Shown here in pieces: positions 40,770-54,627 of a stretch of 64,000 bases of DNA. The translations under genes and the position numbers were made by a program. Below the pieces are notes generated by a model that was not told the DNA's origin, ran no database searches, and was given only the letters and a program-made list of their open reading frames with translations. Source of the DNA: Henningerozyma blattae CBS 6284 (lineage: Eukaryota > Ascomycota > Saccharomycetes > Saccharomycetales > Saccharomycetaceae). Every line of letters begins with the position of its first letter. Position 1 is the first letter of the stretch. The stretch is from positions 124,001 through 188,000 of the forward strand of contig NC_020192.1 of assembly GCF_000315915.1 (NCBI RefSeq). Direction: 5' to 3'.

Positions 40770-41768
40770 TGCACAATGAATGTTGGTACAACAGAAGTAT
40801 AAGTATAAATAATTATGGTGTCACGTGCGTTAACTATATTTAACGCTTTGTACAACTTGAAATAATTATTTAGGTAGTATAAAAACGTAAAGAGCGGAAG
40901 CAGGAAACATTTGCACAACAAGCGAAAACACAAGTTTTTCTCACTTAGGTCCGAGTTCAAACAAGATTTAGGGCCAAGAAAAACACGCAGGCCTAGTTTA
41001 GCTGATGATGTAATGTTTCTCATTATTATGTCCAAGCTAATCAAAGGGTACTAACCACGGCATGGGAAGTGTATGAGAAACTAATGAGAAACAAGACTAG
41101 TAACAGCTTGTGGCTTTTGGCAAATACCATGTAAGGCGGGGGAAGATAATTTGGTGTCGTTAATTTAAGAACATCATGTAGATTCTACAGGGTGTACTAA
41201 GCAGGAGAGATAAATAACTCTTGTGAGGTTAATTAGGTGGAAAAATTTTTCACTTATAGACGACGATGAATTGACCTCTCTTATCCACAAAAATAATGTG
41301 TAAATTGCCAGCATTTTAGTCGACATCTAATCTTTATATTTTTATATTTTCTATAGTTTTAATTCCTCTCAAAATGGAAGGAGGTTTCTATACTTTAAAC
41401 AATATACAAAAAAAAGAATTGTTCTCTTAATTATGACTAACAGCAATACTAATATTAAGGATTCAAATGTGGTACAGGTTTCTCAAGACTTATTTTATTC
41501 CTAGTACAAGATAAGGGTACTTCTAAAAACTCACAAATCAATATTCTTGGTCATCTGTACAAAAACATCATTTAAGACCTATTGAGTCACACTTATTGAT
41601 GTTTATCATTTCTTGTATTTCTTGTTATTATTTTTTTTTTTTGGTAATTCTACCAAATCATTCAAATCATGCCATAATCATAAACATTCCATGATTTTCT
41701 AAACTATTTACTGTCATACACACAAACATAGAATCACGTGGACACCAAAAAGAAACTCACGTATTTTC

Positions 41769-41780
41769 TCTCGGCCGAGA
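41769..41780. promoter_or_regulatory. palindrome TCTCGGCCGAGA upstream of THI7
   Basis: A perfect 12-bp palindrome within TTCTCTCGGCCGAGAAA. The same 17 bases occur upstream of THI4 at 51234-51250. Adjoining inverted CGG half-sites (CGGCCG) fit a Gal4-type zinc-cluster dimer. It lies 1.12 kb before the THI7 ATG. Confidence 0.5.
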
Positions 41781-41975
41781 AACACCCATACACCATCATC
41801 CTTACACCCAATCACTGCTACACTGCTTTCTCTGTAACAATGGCCACCCCTCTCCTGAAACTTCCCCAGTTTGTACAGCATTCCATTATATTTCGCGTGC
41901 CATAATATCCACACATCAGCTTTTCTCACTGCATTTCTCACTAAGTTTCTCTCCCAGTACATTTCAAACACGTGC

Positions 41976-41985
41976 TAGCCGCCGA
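41976..41985. promoter_or_regulatory. URS1 core, candidate Ume6 site
   Basis: TAGCCGCCGA is an exact Ume6 core, one base after a CACGTG at 41969-41974. It lies 917 bp upstream of THI7. Use is inferred. Confidence 0.45.
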
Positions 41986-42901
41986 ACTCCCTGGATTTCT
42001 AGATTTTCCCTCATTGTGTTACCCGCCCCGCGTTCACTCTCAATGCATATTTCATTTCGCTCATTCATTGCATACCACATCGCTCCTCCATCCCGAATGC
42101 CCAAGAGAAAAAGAAACGCTCATAGAAACTCCCTACAATCGTGAACCACCCGGGCTATGTCCTAAAAAGGAAGCTTTTACTCTTACACCTCTCTTGGCGA
42201 AAATTAATGCCATTTATTTCAACCATTTTTTAAAGGTACACGGTCTTAAGGAAGATATTATGAAAATTTTTTCCAAATCCAATTTAACATATTATAATTA
42301 AAGTTTTTTTTCTTCAATATTCATTATTCATTATTTCAAAATTAATCAATCCGTATACAAATTCGTTATTCATATCTCGACGATTATTATTATTCCCCAA
42401 TATCCTTTCGTAGAAGGCACTTATCCCTGTAGAGCGAACATATCGGGGGGCCCACGACTCTCTTTCTCTCTTTCTTATGGGCACAATAGTTGCATTTTTC
42501 GTCTTGGCTTTTGCTTGCAAAAATTAAAATGAGATGCCTTTACATCGCTTGAGTTTATGTGTCAATTATATCATCTTTTCGCTCACTTTTTGCCTCTCTG
42601 CTGACTATTCATTGGCCAAGATCATATAAATATACTTTCAAGTTGTTTGTATGAATACCTAGCTACGTTGTACGAGTCAATACACCTTCATACACAAACT
42701 TGCAAGCAACAAAAATATTGATACTCTCTCGCTTTTGTTTCCTATAAGAAATTTTTTTTTTACTATTAAAATTTCTCTGTTTCAGCTCATCTCATCTCGT
42801 CTCATCGCATTGTATCATTATTTAAACACCCTGTATTTATCCATAAATTCCACACCCTTTCTCCATCTCTCCCCTTCTCTAATACCCCAAGCAACACAAC
42901 G

Positions 42902-44932
42902 ATGGGCGTGGAATCGAAATTCTCAGCAACTACTTCTGTAGTATCTCCTGCTTCATCTTCAAATGAAATCCAGCATCATCAACCATCGTCTAATAGAAAA
43001 CATCAGCAGAATGGGATGGCTGCCTTCTTTACAAGAACATTCCGTTTCTTGGAAATTCCTCTCGACGAAAGAGAAACAATCAGTTTCTTAAAGAACCCTG
43101 ATTTACAGCCCATTAAATCTGAATACCAAACTTGGGGGTTTTGGTCAAATTTCGCCTACTGGGGGGTCATGTCCTTCTCAGTGGGGACTTGGATGGGTGC
43201 CTCTTCTGGGTTATCTGCTGGTCTATCGTATCCAGAGACTATTGGTAGTTATATCATTGGTGATGTTGTCACCATTATGTTCACATTGGGGAATTCGTAC
43301 CCTGGTTCAGATTGGAAAATTGGGTTCACTTTATGTCAAAGATTCGTATTTGGTATCTCGGGTTCCATCTTTGGGATTATGTTACGTGTGTTAATGAGTA
43401 TTGTTAATTATGGTTCAAATGCTTGGCAAGGTGGTCTTTGTATTAATATGATTCTAGATTCTTGGTCTCATCACTATTTACACTTACCAAATACTTTGTC
43501 AAAGCATGTTCATATGACTACAAAGGAATTGATTGGGTTCATTCTTTTCCATGTTGTTTGTTGTATAGGATATCTTTTCAAACCACATCAAATTAATTAC
43601 ATGTTAATTGCCTCTTGTGTCGCCACGTGTTTTGCCATGATTGGTATTATTATTTATCTTTGTTCAAGAGCTCATGGTGTTGGTGAATTATTCACTTCTA
43701 CTGCATCACCAGTATCAGGTTCTGCTAAAGCTTGGGCTTGGGTTTATATGATTTCTTATTGGTTTGGTTCAGTGTCTCCAGGGTCTGTCAATCAAAGTGA
43801 TTTCTCAAGATTCGCTTCTTCTCAACCTGCTGTTTGGTGGGGGACCATTTGTGCTTTATTGGTCCCAACCACTTTAGTCCCAATCTTTGGTATTATTGGT
43901 GCCTCTACTTGTCAAAAATTATATGGTCAACAATTTTGGATGCCTATGGATATTTTCGATTATTGGTTAACTACTAATTACTCTGCCGGTGCAAGAGCAG
44001 GTTCATTTTTCTGTGGGGTTGCATTCACAATGTCTCAAGTTGGGTATATTTTAGAAAATGCAGGTTTTGCTAGTGGTATGGATTTAGCTGGGTTATTACC
44101 AAAATATATTAATATCAAGAGAGGTGCTTTATTAACTGCCGCAATCTCATTTGCCGTACAACCTTGGAATTTCTATAATTCTTCTTCCACTTTCTTAACA
44201 GTCACATCTGCATTTGGTGTCATTATGACCCCTATGATTTCCATTATGATTTGTGATAATTTCATTATTAGGAAAAGAAATTATTCTGTTTCACAAGCCT
44301 TTGTTTTTGATGGTGAATATAAATATACAAAGGGTATTAATTGGAAGGCTTTCATTTCTTTAGTATGTGGTATGACGCCAGGTTTACCGGGTATTGCTTG
44401 GCAAGTCGATAATAATTATTTCCATAATCAAGGTATCGTAAATTTCTATTACGGTGATTCATTTTTTTCATTCTTAATTTCATTTTTCGTTTACTGGATA
44501 TTATGTTTGATTTGGCCAACAAAGATTGAAATATTACATGATGATGCAGATTATTACGGTGCATTCAAAGATGAAGTTGCCATTAAAAAGGGAATGATTC
44601 CATACAGTAAGTTAACTGAAGATGACATTAACAGACATGTCAAATATGATGGTAAATCAATCGATTCTGGTTCTACATTTGATCAAGATGAAGATGTTAT
44701 TAGTAAGATGGACGTTAATGTTAACGTCGAACCTTTAGATAATGATGATACAATTGATAGTATTGGCCCTTCAGCAGATGGGTCTCGTAATACAGGATAT
44801 GCAGGTCATGTTATAAGACAACAAACGTCAAATGAAACACAAATCGAATATGGTTATAGTAAAGATGATAAACTAGATAATCAAGTAAATGAAATTGAAT
44901 TAAGAGATCAAAATTATGACTCGAAAAAATAA
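42902..44932 (+). CDS. THI7: Thi7-type thiamine transporter (NCS1 family)
   Basis: The 676 residues compare with 598 in yeast Thi7 (YLR237W). The match is strong throughout: FLEIPLDERE, FLKNPDLQPIKSEYQTWGFW, SYPETIGSYIIGD, SIVNYGSNAWQGGL, MILDSWSHHYLHLPNTLS, YMISYWFGSVSPG, DIFDYWLTTNYSAGARAG, PWNFYNSSSTFLTV, and a C-terminal region with HDDADYYGAF. NCS1 proteins have about 12 membrane segments and act at the plasma membrane. The extra length is in the hydrophilic N-terminus (about 40 residues) and an acidic Asp/Asn-rich C-tail. Thi72 and Nrt1 are close paralogues with other substrates, so substrate is inferred from overall similarity, position and the THI4 neighbour. Confidence 0.94.
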   Translation: MGVESKFSATTSVVSPASSSNEIQHHQPSSNRKHQQNGMAAFFTRTFRFLEIPLDERETISFLKNPDLQPIKSEYQTWGFWSNFAYWGVMSFSVGTWMGASSGLSAGLSYPETIGSYIIGDVVTIMFTLGNSYPGSDWKIGFTLCQRFVFGISGSIFGIMLRVLMSIVNYGSNAWQGGLCINMILDSWSHHYLHLPNTLSKHVHMTTKELIGFILFHVVCCIGYLFKPHQINYMLIASCVATCFAMIGIIIYLCSRAHGVGELFTSTASPVSGSAKAWAWVYMISYWFGSVSPGSVNQSDFSRFASSQPAVWWGTICALLVPTTLVPIFGIIGASTCQKLYGQQFWMPMDIFDYWLTTNYSAGARAGSFFCGVAFTMSQVGYILENAGFASGMDLAGLLPKYINIKRGALLTAAISFAVQPWNFYNSSSTFLTVTSAFGVIMTPMISIMICDNFIIRKRNYSVSQAFVFDGEYKYTKGINWKAFISLVCGMTPGLPGIAWQVDNNYFHNQGIVNFYYGDSFFSFLISFFVYWILCLIWPTKIEILHDDADYYGAFKDEVAIKKGMIPYSKLTEDDINRHVKYDGKSIDSGSTFDQDEDVISKMDVNVNVEPLDNDDTIDSIGPSADGSRNTGYAGHVIRQQTSNETQIEYGYSKDDKLDNQVNEIELRDQNYDSKK

Positions 44933-46937
44933 CGCACTAACTAACACATTTTTTAATTCTTCTTATTCTGAAATTCGTTTTTTTTACTTTTGTTCATTAA
45001 TTTACACTCATTTTACTAATTTTACTTATTCTAATTTTTCTTATTTTTTTTACCTCATCATAAATTCTAGCTTATAACATGACTATCATTTAAAAGTAAG
45101 AATATCTATCTGCTCTATTTTTTTTATTTATTCAATATTTACATAATTCAAATAAAACATTTTTATAAACTTTATACAGCCTAATACTTTACATTCATTA
45201 TAATTAACTGAACATATGCAACAAATCTTCATATTATTCTTTAAATTATAAAATTTCATTTTGCTCCTCAAATTAGGAGTTACTATTTCAATTTTGATAT
45301 ACTCCTTAAAAGTTCATAAAAAAAGATACATAGTACCAACTAAATTAAACCCTTGTGGGAATACTTTCAATTCACTCTTATCTATTATATATTATAATAA
45401 TTTTATCTTTTCAAAGAAAACTTACAAGGTATCTGTCCATCTACCTCCAAAGGACAATATCAATATTTAATGGAAATTGATAAACTAAATATTGAAAGGT
45501 AAATAATAATGACACCAAAAAAAAAAAAAAAATTAGTATTCGATGACAAAATTCTACAAATTCTCCTATTTTTAAGGTTTTAAATAACCAACCTTTAATT
45601 TATTTAGCTGCACGTGAAATTGTAATAATAAAAATCTGTAGAAAAAAATCTGTAGAAAAATTGAAAGTTGAAAATGGTAAATGTTAAAAAAAACAAATAT
45701 AATTAGGTAGCAAAGCTTTTTTGTAATTTTTAGTTATAGACAAAACCGTGTACATTGATATCGTTATAAAGCTACCATTTTTTTGTTGTGTTTTATCTAT
45801 CATCGTCTTATCTGTCATTGTTTTAGCTATCATTGATATCACATTACTATTATTACAAAACTACAAACATAAACCATTTATAAGCTTTAATACAATATCT
45901 ACTCACTACCCTCCCTACAGTGGAAGATATATAATAACTTTAATATACAAGACTGCTAATTACTATTCCAATTACTATATCCTTTAAATCAGGTAACAAT
46001 TCATAAAACTTAAAACAATTAAAGACGATATGACACAATTATTTCTAATATTGTAACTTATACAGACCATGAATGACTTCATACAAGACTCATAATTTAT
46101 TCTTCGACTACATGTACATGAATCACTAATCACGTATAGCAGTTGGCTTCTTATACATCCTTTTAAATGTTTCTAATAAAAACTACACTCCAGATAAATA
46201 TACAATTGTTCGTCCGAGAATAAAGGGAACCTCGGCCGAATAGCCTTTCATACCCGAACTTTGTTTAGGAAATTACCAAATCAGGAATGAAAAATTCATC
46301 TCAAAAAAGAGTAGTCATTCCGCTACCATATTTTGAAGACTGCTGGACAAAATAAAAATAAAACTAAATTAAAGTAGTAAGCAGTCTTAGATACTATTTT
46401 TTAACCTCATTTCACTAAATTCTCAACTCTGGATCATTTGTAAATTTACCAGTAGAACAAGCTGAAACGACACCTGTTATATTTCTCGCTACTATCTCAA
46501 TGCATCTTCAAGAGAGCTGAAAGTAAACTATTCCGTAAAGTACTGGAATTTGACGCTAACCCTAAAATTTATTAGCATTATTACTTTCAGTTAACAATTC
46601 CCAAGCCCTGGTTTACCTTGACTGCTTAATTTCTCCTTATCTCTTTAATGGGTATTCTAATTCCGATGGCTCGGGAATTTTCGGAAGAATTCTGGTATTT
46701 GTCTAAATTGGAATATACCTATTATCAAAAAAAGGTATTAAAAAAATACAACTACATAAGAATAATTTTTTAAAAGGATAAAAAGAATGCTTTTATTCGA
46801 CAAAGTAATTGTTTGTTTATTTGGTGTGGAATGTGAGTAGTTTGCTCCAAAAAACTTCTTTCAAGAACCTTGGTTTCTTATAGGATAAAGTAAATAATAA
46901 TTCAAACACAAATATTAAACACCTTAACAAATTCGTA
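44933..46937. other. intergenic between THI7 and the QDR-like gene
   Basis: 2 kb, very AT-rich, no supported gene. Contains CTCGGCCGA (46231-46239) and CCGAGAA (46214-46220). A tandem AAAATCTGTAG pair lies near 45632-45658. Confidence 0.5.
46231..46239. promoter_or_regulatory. CTCGGCCGA element upstream of the QDR-like gene
   Basis: Nine bases identical to the core of the palindromes at 41769 and 51236, with a half-site CCGAGAA 11 bp to the left. It lies about 700 bp before the QDR-like ATG. Confidence 0.4.
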
Positions 46938-48742
46938 ATGAAATTCTTACGTAGTTGTCTACAGAGTAAGCCTGTTGTAAGTGAAACCAATGTAGAACAG
47001 CTTCAGTCAGAACGTTCTTCAATTCGTTCTGATTTACACGATTCAATTATATCTGATGTAAATATTACGACTAATAATGAAATAATGCCCTTATATGAAA
47101 AGGAAAAAAATCATTCAAGCTTGGAAGAACAAATCTCTGCTCAGAGTTCTTCAAATAAAAACATGCAATTGAATATTCAGGTACTGAGTTAAAATTGATA
47201 AATACCACTACCTCTATCAAGATTACTAATCAGGATGAAAATACATTAGATTCACCACCTTATTCTAGATTTTCTCATCCAGATAAAATGTTTTTAGTTA
47301 TTATCTGCTCCTTTACAGGGGTTTTCTCATCTGTAGCAGGTGCTATCTACTACCCTGTTTTGCAAGTGATTCAAGGCTTATTTGAAATTACTGAAGAACA
47401 GGTCAATATTACTATCGTAGTTTATTTCATTTTTCAAGGTATTGCACCTTCAATTATCGGTAACTTGGCTGATTCAATGGGCAGAAGACCAATTGTTATC
47501 ATTGCTGTTACATTATATTTTTGTGCTTGTGTCGGTTTAAGTTGTTGTAATAATTATGCACAACTAGTTGGACTTAGATGTTTACAGGCTGCTGGTATTT
47601 CTCCTGTGATTGCTATGAATAGTGGTATAATGGGTGATGTTACTACTAGAGCTGAAAGAGCTGGATATGTTGGATATGTATCTGGCTTTCAAATCATAGG
47701 AACCGCATTAGGGGCTTTGATAGGTGCTAGATTATCGTCAAGATGGGGTTGGAGAGGAATTTTCTGGTTTCTAGCCATTGGTTACTGGTGCTTGCACCAT
47801 CGTTTGATACTCGCATTACCAGAAACGAAAAGAGCTATTGTTGGCGATGGTTCTATTACACCACCAAACTATTTTAGTAAAGCACCAATATTAGTTTTAC
47901 CTTCTCTTCGTAAAAGATTACATCTTAATTCTCCTGATTATGAATCGAAAGAAGAAGAGAAGAAAATCAGTCCTCTAGAGCCATTACATGTGTTTAAAAT
48001 TTTAGACATAGTGATAATGCTAGTTGTAAGTGGGTTACAATATACTACATGGACTGCTCATCAGACTGCATTGACCACTTCCCTAAGTAGAGATTATCAT
48101 TATTTTGTAGTTCAAATTGGTCTCTGCTTCTTACCAACCGGTATCTGTACTATGATTAGTGTCGTTGGATCAGGAAAGTATCTTAATTTCATTTACGGTA
48201 GAATGATGCAAAAACATTTGGCATGGTTGGAAAATGAAAAACAAATCCTACTGGAAAAAAATGCTAATGATTCTAAAAAAGTTGATGAAATCATCTCAAA
48301 CGATCCCTATTATACTTTCAATCTTTGTAAAGCTAGATTACAACCTGGTCTTTTTACTCTATTACTAAGTAGTTGCGGATTTATTGCATATAGTTGGTGT
48401 TTGGGCTCTAAAGTTCATGTTGCTGCTATTTTATGCTTCAGTGGATTTGCTTCACTATTTTCAATTTGCATGTTAACAATGTCAACAACATTAATTGTTG
48501 ATTTATTTCCAGAAACAGCCGCTATAGCTACTGCTTGTTTGAATTTAGTTAGATGCTCAATGTCTGCAATAATTATCGCCTGTTTAACCAGAATGAAAAT
48601 TAAAATGCAGTATGGTGGTATCTTTACATTTTTATCACTTTTAACCGCCTGCTCATCACTTTTATTATTAAAATTGATTAGAAATGGAAAAGTGCTATCT
48701 TTTGAAAAAGAACAGAAACTGTCTAAGACTGACAAAGCATAG
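46938..48742 (+). CDS. QDR-family MFS drug:H+ antiporter, 5' frameshift; possible pseudogene
   Basis: The body (47159-48742) matches yeast Qdr1/Qdr2: SRFSHPDKMF, GAIYYPVLQVIQ, VVYFIFQGIAPS, LADSMGRRPIV, RCLQAAGISPVIAMNSGIMG and VTTRAERAGYVGYVSGFQ. About 12 membrane segments are expected, with a long cytosolic loop in the middle. The start lies in another frame: 46938-47192 encodes a hydrophilic N-terminus, and joining needs one extra A in the A5 run at 47157-47161. A second lesion pair sits at 47782-47804: after WFLAIG the frame reads YWCLHHR, but a one-base shift reads TGACTIV as family members do, so one extra T is compensated by one missing T. All lesions are in short homopolymers: sequencing error or early decay. 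Confidence 0.85.
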
Positions 48743-49549
48743 GTTCCTTATTTCTCCTATTAATTTTATTTCTTACCTCTTCCGTATTTTCATCGAAAAT
48801 ATGCTAAATCCCATTTAATATTCATCAATCTCCAACTTATAGACATTTATTATTCTTTTACTTTTATATTAATTTCTTTATAGATCTATTGCCGATAAGG
48901 CAATTCCTTGAATTGATTTGTTTATCAAAAATACTACTCGCTCTGATTTACAACTTTTGCATTTAGATCTCTTCAGCTAATATAAAAAATTATATACATT
49001 TGATAATATTTTATAAATTTTGAGATAATATATTGAATTTTTTGAGGTTAGAAAACAATACATAATTAATTTCTAAATATATAAAAATAATTTTAATACA
49101 ATAAGGTTCCTATTCTAGTATGTCTATCTTTATATCATTCAAAGCTAACTTCTACAAAAAAAAGTAAGTTGATGATAAAAAGTTGCCGGAAAAAATCTTA
49201 ACATTTATATCCTTAGGAACGAGAGTAAAGCGACAGATATAAATTTATTTTTTCTAAGAAGTAAAAATTAAATGTGAAAAAAAATATATAATTTGTTTCA
49301 AAATATTTAAAGATTTTACTTTTTATTGTTTATCTTTATTTATTTTTTTTTTTTTTAAAGTAAAAATAAAATTAGGGAATAGCAGACCGTATTACTAACA
49401 AATATTAGAATCATATGGCCTTTAAGATCAAAAAATTCGTAAAAATTATATAAATATTAGTTTTTCTAATGTATACCTATTCTATAACATGATTATATAT
49501 GTATCGTTTATAAAATGTAATCATGATAAATAAGACAAGTTAATATCGA
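48743..49549. other. intergenic between convergent QDR-like and THI4 genes
   Basis: AT-rich; long T run near 49342-49357. No gene seen. Confidence 0.5.
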
Positions 49550-51909
<2,360 letters not shown>

Positions 51910-52830
51910 TTATTTACTATTTAAGCTATTGATAGCTTTTCTCTCTTCACGTTGCTTCTTACGTAGTTCTCTTAAATTAGGTGGCAACTCAATGCCTAAT
52001 TCTTTCCTGATTTCATTAATATCTTTATCTAAATTTTTTTCCCAATAAACATTAATTAAAGGTTTACATGTCCAACCTGTTTTCAAAGCCCATGGGATGT
52101 AAATTTCTCTTAGCCTTTTTCTTTGAGATGCCTTTAATCGTAAAGGAGCAAATAGCCCACCCATTATTGCCATTGGAACGCCCAAGTTGGCACCTTCTAA
52201 AGCTTTAATAGTTATTTCACCTTCAATAATGATAGGCATATTAACTAAGGCATGATAAAAATCATGACATTGCCTATATCTTTTAAATACAAACGCATGT
52301 AAAGGATCATCAATATACTTAACTTCTGCCCTTGTATCTGGTGTTACATTTTCAGTTCTGCACCAATGATAAAAAGTATAACCCAAAGAATTCTTTGGAT
52401 ATGTAGCTAGTTTCTCCATGCTAATTTCATTTTCTGAAATATTGGGTCTTTCTCTTATAATTTGACGACCTACTGGGTCCGATAACATCGTATTGGTTAA
52501 TCTGTCCAAAAATGGAGTTATAGCGGTAGATTCACCTAGATTAACAATATTCATCCCATCTTCTGGATGAAAAAATGACTTAATTGCAGATGATGTAAAT
52601 AAGGCAAACTTTTCAGTACTAGATAAGGGAATATGACCTGGGTAATTGGGAACACGCTTCTTGCTTATATACTCTAAAGGAATTGAATCTAATTCTGAGT
52701 TTGCAATCTTATTAGCTAATCCAGATTGGTTTCCAATTAGAAATTTGGTTAATGAAAGGGCTGAAGCTATAAGGAATGCATTTTTTTGAAGATTAACCGG
52801 AGATAATATTTTTGTACTCAAACCAGACAT
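51910..52830 (-). CDS. COQ4: Coq4, coenzyme Q biosynthesis protein
   Basis: 306 residues from the ATG at 52828-52830; an upstream in-frame ATG at 52890 would add 20 residues without conserved content. Matches to yeast Coq4 (YDR204W, 335) include SFFHPEDGMNIVNLGE, KYIDDPLHAFVFKRYRQ, CHDFYHALVNMPIIIEGE, ITIKALEGANLGVPMAI and PLINVYWEKNLDKD. The HDxxH and following Glu in HDFYHALVNMPIIIEGE form the metal site. Coq4 sits on the matrix face of the mitochondrial inner membrane, organises the CoQ synthome and is implicated in C1 decarboxylation. The first ~30 residues could be a mitochondrial presequence, though they are less basic than typical. Confidence 0.96.
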   Translation of the reverse strand: MSGLSTKILSPVNLQKNAFLIASALSLTKFLIGNQSGLANKIANSELDSIPLEYISKKRVPNYPGHIPLSSTEKFALFTSSAIKSFFHPEDGMNIVNLGESTAITPFLDRLTNTMLSDPVGRQIIRERPNISENEISMEKLATYPKNSLGYTFYHWCRTENVTPDTRAEVKYIDDPLHAFVFKRYRQCHDFYHALVNMPIIIEGEITIKALEGANLGVPMAIMGGLFAPLRLKASQRKRLREIYIPWALKTGWTCKPLINVYWEKNLDKDINEIRKELGIELPPNLRELRKKQREERKAINSLNSK

Positions 52831-53156
52831 TTTTGGTAACTCCAAATAATATATTGATATAACTAGTTTAGAGATAAGATACTCTACCAATTAGTAACCC
52901 CAGTGAGTCTCAGAATTGCAGATTTGTTTTGAAAGAAATTATTCTAAAAATTATTGAAAAACTAGTTTTTTTTTATATTTGATTTTTTTTCACTAAAACA
53001 TCCCTATTAATTAAGGCGAGATACAAAATAGAATGAACATAAAAGATGAATTAATTTGAAGATGTATATTTAATACAAATTAAAATTGACATATCTCTGA
53101 GTGGTGACTATTTTAAACAGACGAAATAAATATATTTTTAGTTAATAATACAAAAG

Positions 53157-54341
53157 ATGAGTACTAAACTATACCCAAATGACTATTTTGGCGATGATAA
53201 AGATATAAACTTAAAAGAACAACAAATCAGTGAACAACAATGGCTTATTAAAGAGATTATACTACCAGAATTACCAGCCATAAGGGAATGTATAGAAACT
53301 TGCTTAGATCTTTTAAATAGTCCAGAAGAGTTTACTTTAGCTTTAACAACAGGTTCACATAATACAACGAGCGCTAACATTAGCAATACAAATCTATCTA
53401 GTTTGGGAGGATCAAATGAAAGATTGGATATTGAGAGTAATACAAGCGGAAGCAGTTCTAATAGTAATAGTGCTATTGGTACTGTTCGTGGTACATTACG
53501 GCGTCAAGGTGTTAAATTGGTATCTTTGCAAGCAGAAGTATCAATGGTACAGTTCCGTAATGGAAAAAGTTTTCCATTATGCTCTCCAAGAGACACAAAG
53601 GGCTTTGTTTTAGAACAATTGGAACATTTAGTTCAAAGATTAGAAGCTGGTGGTGCATTATTAGATAATTTATCAGTGACAGATACCACCTTGGAAGCTG
53701 AAGTTTTTGCCACAGGGCTAATGGAATTGCAACGATTATTAACTGGAGCTGCTCAATTGCTACAGAGACCCCCTTCCAAACTAGCATTTCCATTATGTGG
53801 TCCATCTGCTGGTATATCCCTTTGTGGAAATATAGCAGCAGGAAATTATAATAGCTTAGCAGCAAATGATACAAGACCATCTTTATATTCAAATTCAAAT
53901 TCTAACAATAAAGAAGAGCTAGCTTTAGAGGCAGTAGTAGCTGGTGGTGAATTAAGTGTTGACATTAGAGTATTAGAACCTATTACAAAACCTCCTTGGA
54001 ATTCTGTGGATCCCTTGACAGGACGAAGCCTTTCAGACCAACTGAAGGATAAATTACGTGACAGAGGAACATCTTTAGAGAAAGCTTTAAATGAATGCGG
54101 CGTAACTATTGCACATTCATGGTGGGAAAATTATACTGGTAGTGCTAATACGACTACTTTACAAGTAGCACGAGATCACATGTCTCGCGGCGTTACTTGG
54201 AATGATAGAGCGGTTCTTATTCGTGGAGGAACTTTACACGTTGCTGCTAGTGATCCAGTACTTGTAACTGTCGATGCTAAATTAGGTGGGCTTGAGGCAT
54301 GTGTAGCAGCTCATTGTTCGAACTTAGCAGCTTTACAGTAA
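53157..54341 (+). CDS. RAV2: Rav2, RAVE complex subunit (Rogdi-like)
   Basis: The 394 residues compare with 351 in yeast Rav2 (YDR202C). Rogdi/Rav2-type content includes EQQWLIKEIILPELPAIREC, LVSLQAEVSMVQFRNGKSFP, LEHLVQRLEAGGALLDNLSV, ELQRLLTGAAQLLQRPPSKL, FPLCGPS and PPWNSVDPLTGRSLSDQLKD. A Ser/Asn/Thr insert near residues 65-110 accounts for the extra length. Rav2 works with Rav1 and Skp1 in the RAVE complex, which reassembles V1 onto Vo of the vacuolar ATPase. The gene is divergent from COQ4 (326 bp between starts) and convergent with SPC19, as in S. cerevisiae. Confidence 0.93.
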   Translation: MSTKLYPNDYFGDDKDINLKEQQISEQQWLIKEIILPELPAIRECIETCLDLLNSPEEFTLALTTGSHNTTSANISNTNLSSLGGSNERLDIESNTSGSSSNSNSAIGTVRGTLRRQGVKLVSLQAEVSMVQFRNGKSFPLCSPRDTKGFVLEQLEHLVQRLEAGGALLDNLSVTDTTLEAEVFATGLMELQRLLTGAAQLLQRPPSKLAFPLCGPSAGISLCGNIAAGNYNSLAANDTRPSLYSNSNSNNKEELALEAVVAGGELSVDIRVLEPITKPPWNSVDPLTGRSLSDQLKDKLRDRGTSLEKALNECGVTIAHSWWENYTGSANTTTLQVARDHMSRGVTWNDRAVLIRGGTLHVAASDPVLVTVDAKLGGLEACVAAHCSNLAALQ

Positions 54342-54627
54342 TCAAAAAGAATATTAGAATACCATTAAATCTCCAGAAAAAATATGAATATTAATCATTA
54401 TTTATTAGGTGCTTATAGATATTATTTAGATACTAGCTTTTTATTGGCGCTAATATTATTTAATATTAAACAATATCAACAATACACTGAAAGTCTGAGC
54501 CGAATCATACCTATTGTAACTCGAACTATATCCCGGTCCTCCCAGGAAACAAACAGTCGTAATTATCTATCACATATTTATAACACAAATGCTTTCAATA
54601 ATTGGTTCATTATGATGAATATTTAAA

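Larger units (their letters stand above)
40770..42901. other. long intergenic region upstream of THI7
   Basis: 2.1 kb with no supported gene. A frame at 41972-42301 has no ATG start. It contains a TCTCGGCCGAGA palindrome (41769) and an exact URS1 core next to CACGTG (41969-41985). The last 300 bp before THI7 are pyrimidine-rich on the coding strand, usual for a strong yeast promoter and leader. Confidence 0.6.

Noticed and set aside
41972..42301. 109-codon plus-strand frame upstream of THI7
   Set aside because: It begins with GTG, not ATG, and shows no recognised content.
54384..54626. 80-codon plus-strand frame between RAV2 and SPC19
   Set aside because: It fills a short convergent intergenic region and shows no conservation or domain; S. 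cerevisiae has no gene there.
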